Assembly (NCBI GenBank): GCA_964631375.1
Contig: CAZVYQ010000029.1
Location: 1-36,879 of the forward strand
Direction: 5' to 3'
DNA from: JAAYYM01 sp964631375
GTDB lineage: Bacteria > Bacillota > Clostridia > Lachnospirales > Lachnospiraceae
Length of the DNA: 36,879 nucleotides
Every line of letters starts with the position of its first letter. Within the stretch, counting starts at the first letter, position 1. The translations under genes and the position numbers were made by a program. Positions 31,810 through 36,879 of this stretch are shown here, piece by piece. The notes below the pieces were generated by a model that saw only the letters and a list, made by a program, of their open reading frames with translations, had not been told where the DNA came from and did no database searches.

Positions 31810-32721
31810 TCAATGCTGTCCGCCGCATCTGCTACAAGGTCTTCTTCCCTCTACTTCAGAAATCGGTATTGCTATTATATCTCTCTTTAAACCACTGCAG
31901 GTCAGCGAGTCGTGATATCGGTCTCCGGAATCTGTAATATAGATATGTTCACTGGAAAGAGAGCACCGACAGTGTTCACATCTTTTATATCTGCCCCCAT
32001 CAATGTTTCTCAAGCTTTTCAATTGCGAAGCAGTAACCTCTCTGATCGACAAACGAAGATGTGTACATTCGGAAGATCTGTGGTATACGGTTCCGTGTGG
32101 TGTGATATACACATATTCCTCTTGCTTTGATCCTTCTTTCATAGCATATTCCTGACCATATCCAACCCATTCATGAGCCAGACATCGTTGTGACATGGTA
32201 ATGGAACCAATCCCAAAAATATCATACGGAAATTTTAGTCGATATTGAACCCGAAGATCAATGCGGTCTGAAGCTCCAACCGAGGAATTTTCAAAGAAAA
32301 TACCACTGCTGCCACCCTCAATCGGTGCTCTTTCCAGATATTCCAATCCTATATCTTCCATGATATTTTGATATAATTGATTCTCATCAGGTGCATGGAC
32401 GTATGCCTGTTGAGCAGCTTTTTTTACATTTTGGTGCAAGGCTGCCTCGATCGTCGTATGCAGACACAGTGCATCTGAAAGCATCAGAATTAGGACTGAG
32501 GCAAATAGAAAAATAGGTAAAGCCATTGCCGCCTCTATTGTCAGACTGCCTTTTTGAATTCGTGTGATAAATGATGACACCCTTTCCTTGCCGAAATCAT
32601 TTTGAGTTTTCCTGTCGATAGGTTTGACTAAGATATCTTTTATTTTTTTCTTTTTTATTGCTATCATATTATGAATGTGAGGGATTCTAATATCATTGAC
32701 ATAACAAGCAAAGGGCATCAT
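31810..32721 (-). CDS. TadE/TadG-like pseudopilin with two C-terminal Cys-rich repeats
   Basis: A 303-residue pilin-like protein. The prepilin site QKG-SLTIEAAMALPIF lies at about residue 58, with Glu at +5, followed by a transmembrane helix. The C-terminus holds two copies of a module of about 45 residues (about 205-254 and 257-303): I/V-Y-I-T, YHxxxxC, and a closing C-x-x-C (RCEHC, CSRC). The spacing of His and Cys suggests metal binding. The leader of nearly 60 residues is unusually long: a GTG at 32580 preceded by AAGGAAAGG would give a normal leader of 10-11 residues and a 256-residue protein, and may be the true start. It starts 16 bases after the DUF5702 gene. Confidence 0.78.
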   Translation of the reverse strand: MMPFACYVNDIRIPHIHNMIAIKKKKIKDILVKPIDRKTQNDFGKERVSSFITRIQKGSLTIEAAMALPIFLFASVLILMLSDALCLHTTIEAALHQNVKKAAQQAYVHAPDENQLYQNIMEDIGLEYLERAPIEGGSSGIFFENSSVGASDRIDLRVQYRLKFPYDIFGIGSITMSQRCLAHEWVGYGQEYAMKEGSKQEEYVYITPHGTVYHRSSECTHLRLSIREVTASQLKSLRNIDGGRYKRCEHCRCSLSSEHIYITDSGDRYHDSLTCSGLKRDIIAIPISEVEGRRPCSRCGGQH

Positions 32722-32737
32722 CACTTATCACCACATC

Positions 32738-34117
32738 CTATTTTTCTATTTCATATCCATACTCTCGCAAAACAGAATAATTATATCCATATCCGCTGTT
32801 GAACGCTGCATTTGCCTGAATATGCTCCACACAACCATCTATCTCAAAACCCGGATTTTGATCCATGAGCCTGATGTTTGCCTCTATGATATCCAGACAC
32901 CTCATTCTTTTCTCTACTGTCAGTTCAGAGAGATATGCACTTAGGTAATCCCGATATTCATATCCGTTCCCTCCTCCTTCACCAAGGTACTTTCTAAACT
33001 GTAATAACTCCTTTAGTGGAAGACGCCAGTCAGATGATGACTTCATAACCGGAACTCTCCCACCACATAGCAATCGATTGACATCCAATATTGCCTCTGC
33101 ATAGCCCCACGCATATAACAAGGCCTCTGTAATCGCTTCGACAAGACCAGGAATTCTAAGGCCTGCAGTAAGGTATATTGCCATTTCTCTGGCTTCATTC
33201 TTCCTTCCTTCATCAGAAAACAGGTAAGTAATATTGGCCTCTTCTCGAACTCGTAATAACCGGGAAGTGATCCACTCCAGATTCTGATCATCACTGCCCT
33301 GACCGGCAATGATGTATTCTATTTCATAGTCCAATACGCTCGGTCCTTTTCGTTCTGTATAGTCAGAACATTTATCAAACAGATACCTGTCTAACAATTG
33401 ATCTGCTTGCGTATCAGATATTGTTACATGGCAGGGAACATTTCCAATACCTGTTCTTAAACTTCTGTGCGACGGTACCAAATGGATATCCATGTGCTTT
33501 TTAGAAACTGACATAGCACCCACAACCAGATCTGATGTTTTACGTCCTCTGAGAGAATTGATCTGGCTAATTGCCTGCGGAATGGGTATCCCCGAGATTC
33601 TGCCTTCTGCATCGGCCCTTTTCTCCGAACTTCCTCCTGATTCGTATGGACCGATTTCGTTTTTTACCTGCACCCCATCCACAGAACGTGCTAAAAGTCC
33701 CTTTTGATTAATATAATGTAGTGCTTGTCTACGAAATGCCTTGCCCTCATAGTCGGTTGCCAATAAATACTGAATCAATTCTGTTCCCTCTGCCTCCATC
33801 TGAAACCAGTCTCCACTACGCACAAAACCATTTGTTTCCGTTGTTGTATTCACTTTCAGATAATCATGCAAATGTCCTGTCAAACGATTAATGTCTGCTG
33901 ACCCATTTTTATAAGAAGTATCTATGTAAAAGAGGTCATATCGCGAAAGAAGTGAACGATTAAATTCCGCAAAGATCGAATGCAACCCCAGATCCATTCC
34001 TGACTCTATCTGCATTCGCATTGCACTTACCCGCGTGCTTTCTACAATGATGGACAGCAGACCGCAGATAATAGATAATAACAATGACAGAAAGACTGTA
34101 ATCTGACCTCTTTTCAT
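32738..34117 (-). CDS. DUF5702 protein of the Tad locus (TadG-like)
   Basis: A 459-residue protein beginning MKRGQITVFLSLLLSIICG, a Gly followed by a long hydrophobic helix as in TadG/TadE proteins but with Phe instead of Glu at +5, so cleavage by prepilin peptidase is doubtful. The large extracytoplasmic part is helical (MQIESGMDLGLHSIFAEFN, RYDLFYIDTSY), as in the DUF5702 family of Clostridia Tad operons. The start at 34117 has AAGGAG six bases upstream; an ATG at 34168 has none. It lies between the Flp pilin and the repeat-bearing pseudopilin. Its role in the pilus is not known. Confidence 0.82.
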   Translation of the reverse strand: MKRGQITVFLSLLLSIICGLLSIIVESTRVSAMRMQIESGMDLGLHSIFAEFNRSLLSRYDLFYIDTSYKNGSADINRLTGHLHDYLKVNTTTETNGFVRSGDWFQMEAEGTELIQYLLATDYEGKAFRRQALHYINQKGLLARSVDGVQVKNEIGPYESGGSSEKRADAEGRISGIPIPQAISQINSLRGRKTSDLVVGAMSVSKKHMDIHLVPSHRSLRTGIGNVPCHVTISDTQADQLLDRYLFDKCSDYTERKGPSVLDYEIEYIIAGQGSDDQNLEWITSRLLRVREEANITYLFSDEGRKNEAREMAIYLTAGLRIPGLVEAITEALLYAWGYAEAILDVNRLLCGGRVPVMKSSSDWRLPLKELLQFRKYLGEGGGNGYEYRDYLSAYLSELTVEKRMRCLDIIEANIRLMDQNPGFEIDGCVEHIQANAAFNSGYGYNYSVLREYGYEIEK

Positions 34118-34174
34118 AGTTCTCCTTTTCCCTTGGGTTTTGTTGGATTCATTCTGATTTTGATCCATTTTTTT

Positions 34175-34342
34175 CTAGACAGATGCACTTTCACTGACGA
34201 TTCGATCAAAGATCTGATTGATCAATGATGTTAACTGATCTCGGAAAATGATCACAAGTCCAATCAATACAACAAGAATCAGTATTAATTCCACGACCCC
34301 AATACCATCTTCTTCCCTGATAAATCTTTTCACGGCTGTCAA
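34175..34342 (-). CDS. flp: Flp-type type IVb pilin (55 residues)
   Basis: The likely major pilus subunit. The short chain begins LTAVKRFIREEDG and continues IGVVELILILVVLIGLVII. Cleavage after Gly13 puts Glu18 at +5, the prepilin peptidase signature, and leaves a mature subunit of about 42 residues with one hydrophobic helix and a polar tail ending in ESASV. The start is TTG at 34342 with AAAGGAGGTGAT seven bases upstream; a GTG at 34333 is a weaker option. The gene lies between tadC (32 bases upstream) and DUF5702 (a stop 57 bases before its chosen start). Confidence 0.88.
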   Translation of the reverse strand: MTAVKRFIREEDGIGVVELILILVVLIGLVIIFRDQLTSLINQIFDRIVSESASV

Positions 34343-34374
34343 ACGTATCACCTCCTTTCAGCTTCGTATTTTAC

Positions 34375-35709
34375 TCATGAAACTGCCCTAAGAGATAGTA
34401 TTGCCGGTAATATAATGATCAGCATTACAATCATCAGCATCAGAAACATTGGTAGCAGCAGTTTTGTACCTGCCTCCTCCCCCAATTGTCTGGCGATGTT
34501 CTTTCTCTCCTCAAATGCATCTGACATTTCATGTAGTAATAATTCAATCGTTCCTTGTGTTCCTCTCTTTACAGCCTGGCTGATGATCGATGCCAGTACC
34601 TGATATCTGGGCAATCCGATTCTGCTTCCGAATCGTTCATAAGCCCTTGTCTCTGAGATTCCGCTACACATCTCATGATAAGTAATCTTCATCTCCTCAT
34701 AGGCATATCTGCTTTCATCTCCAGTCTCACAGGCTTGCTGATAGTCACTGACAATTTTTTGCCATGCACTTTTAGTCGTCATTCCCGCTCCGAGAAACAA
34801 TGTCATTTTACTGATGATCCCTGCATAATCCAACTCCATCTCCTTGCGTCTTTTCTTCACGAGACTATGTAATTCCTGATCTCTCGCATAATAAACAGCA
34901 ACTGCTGCCATGATGATGAGCACTAGTAAGCATAGACTCCGATAACTTCTGACATGTCTCCAAATCAGCCTTTTTCCTTCAATTTCCCGTGGCAATTCTA
35001 TGTGATCACTTGTACGTTTTTTAGTTTCCTGTAACTGTATTTCTTTCAAAATCTGCTCTCTGAATTGCTCCTCGGCCGTCAAAACAGGAGAATAGATCCT
35101 CATAGCAAAGATACTTTCCGCTGAGTAGTCCGCATATGTAATAAATGCCTTTGCTTCAACATAGGTTCCCTCCTCTGATGTCTCATCCTTCTGAATGATC
35201 CCGTACTGATCCAGAATATTGCAATGATCTATCTGCCAGCGTATGGAAAAAGGATAACCGTCTATATGCCTGATCAAATTAAGATTGCTTCTCACCTCAT
35301 CAAAGGATGCATTCTCTCCCAAAATGATCTCCGGTAGCTGTTCCATGACCTCACAAAGCATTTGTTCAACCATATTTTCATCGTATTCCCTTTCCCCAAT
35401 CTGCATATGAATGTCCTCGGATTTTGCTCCATCGTCATAATAGGCTTTTAGATGTACCGCTTGCTTACCCTTCCCATATGCGTTTCTCTCAATTCGATTT
35501 TCATTTGAGATAACAGGATTTAGAAAGGTATTTAACTCAACAAGAACGGTTAGTATCATTCCTCCAAGAATCATCCAAAAAAACTGCTTTTTCTTCTTAT
35601 GATAGTACTCTCTTGTTTTTTCATGACAGGATTCTGTAGGATATAGCAGTCTCATATCATGTAATACATGATCCTGTTCTTCGGCATGCTCCAAAAAAAA
35701 TGAAGTCAT
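34375..35709 (-). CDS. tadC: TadC-like type II secretion F platform protein with added extracytoplasmic domain
   Basis: Inner-membrane platform of the pilus machine. The C-terminal 150 or so residues are a T2SSF domain (LDYAGIISKMTLFLGAGMTT, RYQVLASIISQAVKRGTQG) ending in a transmembrane segment (LLLPMFLMLMIVMLIIILPAI). Ahead of it lie two more helices, at about 43-61 and 259-275, enclosing about 195 residues of predicted extracytoplasmic sequence (HLKAYYDDGAKSED...). At 444 residues it is clearly longer than usual TadC proteins of roughly 300. The ATG at 35709 has GGGGGA upstream. It starts 13 bases after tadB. Confidence 0.86.
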   Translation of the reverse strand: MTSFFLEHAEEQDHVLHDMRLLYPTESCHEKTREYYHKKKKQFFWMILGGMILTVLVELNTFLNPVISNENRIERNAYGKGKQAVHLKAYYDDGAKSEDIHMQIGEREYDENMVEQMLCEVMEQLPEIILGENASFDEVRSNLNLIRHIDGYPFSIRWQIDHCNILDQYGIIQKDETSEEGTYVEAKAFITYADYSAESIFAMRIYSPVLTAEEQFREQILKEIQLQETKKRTSDHIELPREIEGKRLIWRHVRSYRSLCLLVLIIMAAVAVYYARDQELHSLVKKRRKEMELDYAGIISKMTLFLGAGMTTKSAWQKIVSDYQQACETGDESRYAYEEMKITYHEMCSGISETRAYERFGSRIGLPRYQVLASIISQAVKRGTQGTIELLLHEMSDAFEERKNIARQLGEEAGTKLLLPMFLMLMIVMLIIILPAILSLRAVS

Positions 35710-35721
35710 AATCAAATCCCC

Positions 35722-36474
35722 CTAAACCTGAATATCCACTATTTTTTCTGACACTATGATTGCTGTAATATAAATCAATAAACAAACTGTCATAATAATT
35801 ATTCCTACTATATTATGATACAGCACATCCAGTAAACCCCCGCCGGTGCTTCCTACATATAGGATGATAAAAAATGGAATGATATTCATAATCCTTTGTT
35901 CTAATTGTCTTGCACTGATCAATGTCTCTATTTCACGTTGAATTTCTATTTTATCGTTGATAATTCTCACAGCATTTGAAATGATACTGACAAGCGACCC
36001 ACTATTTCTCTTTGCTGCGGTAAAAACGGCTGCAAATTCCTGAATATCCTCTACGTCACTTCGATCTGCCAGATCGGCAAGGCAGCTTTCCAAAGTCCGA
36101 TTCATGGACATATGATATCTGATCTGCATCAATTCCTGTGTGATCAGTCCCTTGCTTCCATACAGAAGTTCCATGTCTCTTCCTGCTTCTATAAAGGCAT
36201 TCTCAATAGAATAGCCTGCACTCAACCCTGAAGATACTGCGGTAACTGCCTCCTTAAATTCCAACCGTAACTGCTGCTTTCTTTTGTTACATAATTGCTG
36301 TTGTCTGTGCCTCAGGAGAATCCAGGTACTGGGGAGCATTATGATGGCTGCAATGATAGATCGATAGAACACATATGCCGTTAATAACACAATTAGTGAA
36401 TAAGGTATACCGTAATATACATATTCTCGAAGTTCCATTCGATAGTATCTGTAATCAATACTCTTATGTTCCAT
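35722..36474 (-). CDS. tadB: TadB-like type II secretion F platform protein
   Basis: The second platform subunit, 250 residues. Two N-terminal helices (about 20-57) are followed by a T2SSF domain (LEFKEAVTAVSSGLSAGYSIENAF, here AVSSGLSAGYSIENAF; AAVFTAAKRNSGSLVSII) and two C-terminal helices (195-245). It begins five bases after the tadA stop and is followed after 12 bases by tadC, so all three are tightly coupled. It pairs with TadC in moving pilin subunits under power from TadA. Confidence 0.88.
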   Translation of the reverse strand: MEHKSIDYRYYRMELREYVYYGIPYSLIVLLTAYVFYRSIIAAIIMLPSTWILLRHRQQQLCNKRKQQLRLEFKEAVTAVSSGLSAGYSIENAFIEAGRDMELLYGSKGLITQELMQIRYHMSMNRTLESCLADLADRSDVEDIQEFAAVFTAAKRNSGSLVSIISNAVRIINDKIEIQREIETLISARQLEQRIMNIIPFFIILYVGSTGGGLLDVLYHNIVGIIIMTVCLLIYITAIIVSEKIVDIQV

Positions 36475-36479
36475 GTGCT

Positions 36480-36879
36480 CTAGTCCCAGATTCTGCTTTG
36501 CTCCAGCTTCTGTGTATGCTTTAATTGATGAACCCTCCTTAACTCTCCAATAATTCTTCCATTTTCATCCTCAGAGATCTCTGTAAACTGATATAGTGGT
36601 TTGATACAGATCTCCTCCTCCCGAAATCCATCTACCTCAGCAATCTCCATTACCCTACGACTCCTGTCTCTTAATCTCCCAAGATGTACGATGATATCAA
36701 CTCCGGAAGCAATCTGCCTGCGAATTGCGGACAGTGGCATATCTACCCCCATAAGCATCATAGATTCCATTCTGCTCATCAGGTCAAATGCACTGTTTGC
36801 ATGTGCTGTAGAAAGTGAGCCGTCATGCCCGGTATTAAATGCAGACATTAAATCAACTGTTTCCTTTCCTCTGACCTCT
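36480..36879 (-). CDS. tadA: TadA/CpaF secretion ATPase, C-terminal part (cut by window edge)
   Basis: Cytoplasmic ATPase that drives pilus assembly. About 132 C-terminal residues are visible, entering the window in frame as EVRGKETVDLMSAFNTGHDGS followed by LSTAHANSAFDLMSRMES, the His-box region of VirB11/CpaF ATPases. RDRSRRVMEIAEVDGF is the usual CpaF C-terminal strand. The reading frame stays open to the right edge, so the Walker A and B motifs and the start lie outside. It is the first Tad gene seen in the direction of transcription. Confidence 0.93.
   Translation of the reverse strand, partial: EVRGKETVDLMSAFNTGHDGSLSTAHANSAFDLMSRMESMMLMGVDMPLSAIRRQIASGVDIIVHLGRLRDRSRRVMEIAEVDGFREEEICIKPLYQFTEISEDENGRIIGELRRVHQLKHTQKLEQSRIWD

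Noticed and set aside
33043..33309. Minus-strand frame of 88 codons inside the DUF5702 gene
   Set aside because: Out-of-frame shadow of the larger gene, without ribosome site or recognisable domain.
1..36879. CRISPR array, IS element, prophage, tRNA or rRNA genes
   Set aside because: No regularly spaced repeats, transposase or integrase frames, or tRNA/rRNA-like sequences were seen on either strand by eye.

Overview
The window looks like chromosome of a low-to-mid GC Gram-positive anaerobe of the class Clostridia, most likely family Lachnospiraceae (gut Roseburia/Agathobacter/Coprococcus-like). This is inferred from strong AGGAGG-type ribosome binding sites, a split two-gene transketolase, a CotS-family spore-coat-like protein, a PerR-type regulator, a eukaryote/archaeal-like ProRS, and a Tad pilus locus with the DUF5702 and FHA/DUF6382-type proteins typical of that family. 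No rRNA, tRNA, insertion sequence, prophage or CRISPR array was seen. Gene density is high, no gene-free stretch exceeds about 200 bases, and almost everything is on the minus strand. Gene order below follows the window from left to right; minus-strand transcription runs right to left.

1-4.6 kb: the 5' end of a sugar ABC transporter ATPase (cut by the left edge), a membrane diguanylate cyclase with intact GGDEF and I-site, a DUF624 membrane protein, a tandem-HD (HD-GYP-like) protein behind a promoter with a 20-bp perfect palindrome, and a GNAT acetyltransferase. 4.6-8.6 kb: a secreted DUF1002 protein, a monoacylglycerol-lipase-like hydrolase, and a manA-fructokinase pair feeding fructose 6-phosphate.

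8.6-14.2 kb: a pentose block: split transketolase, araD, an FGGY kinase (probable AraK-type ribulokinase) and a GntR/LacI regulator (AraR). Two 24-bp operators of the form ACTTGT-N12-ACAAG(T/A) lie over the -35 and spacer of the kinase and regulator promoters, so the regulon logic can be read from the sequence. araD-transketolase has its own promoter, whose -10 lies in a separate long inverted repeat. araA and an arabinose transporter are not in the window.

14.2-23.7 kb: a small XRE regulator with an array of ATGGT/ACCAT half-sites in front of it, then a run of minus-strand genes: sensor kinase, response regulator, pseudouridine synthase, AI-2E-family membrane protein, proS, cca, CotS-like protein and a Ser-rich PEGA membrane protein. 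The sensor kinase appears to be read from a leaderless transcript.

23.7-29.5 kb: perR, a D-2-hydroxyacid dehydrogenase downstream of pgi, a stand-alone murG, a HIT protein whose stop codon overlaps that of murG inside one shared terminator hairpin, a 72-residue orphan HisKA-like protein, and a flavodoxin-SCP2 fusion. 29.5-36.9 kb: a Tad/Flp pilus operon read right to left: tadA (cut by the right edge), tadB, an enlarged tadC, a 55-residue Flp pilin, DUF5702, a TadE/G-like pseudopilin with two Cys-rich repeats, prepilin peptidase, TadE and an FHA protein.
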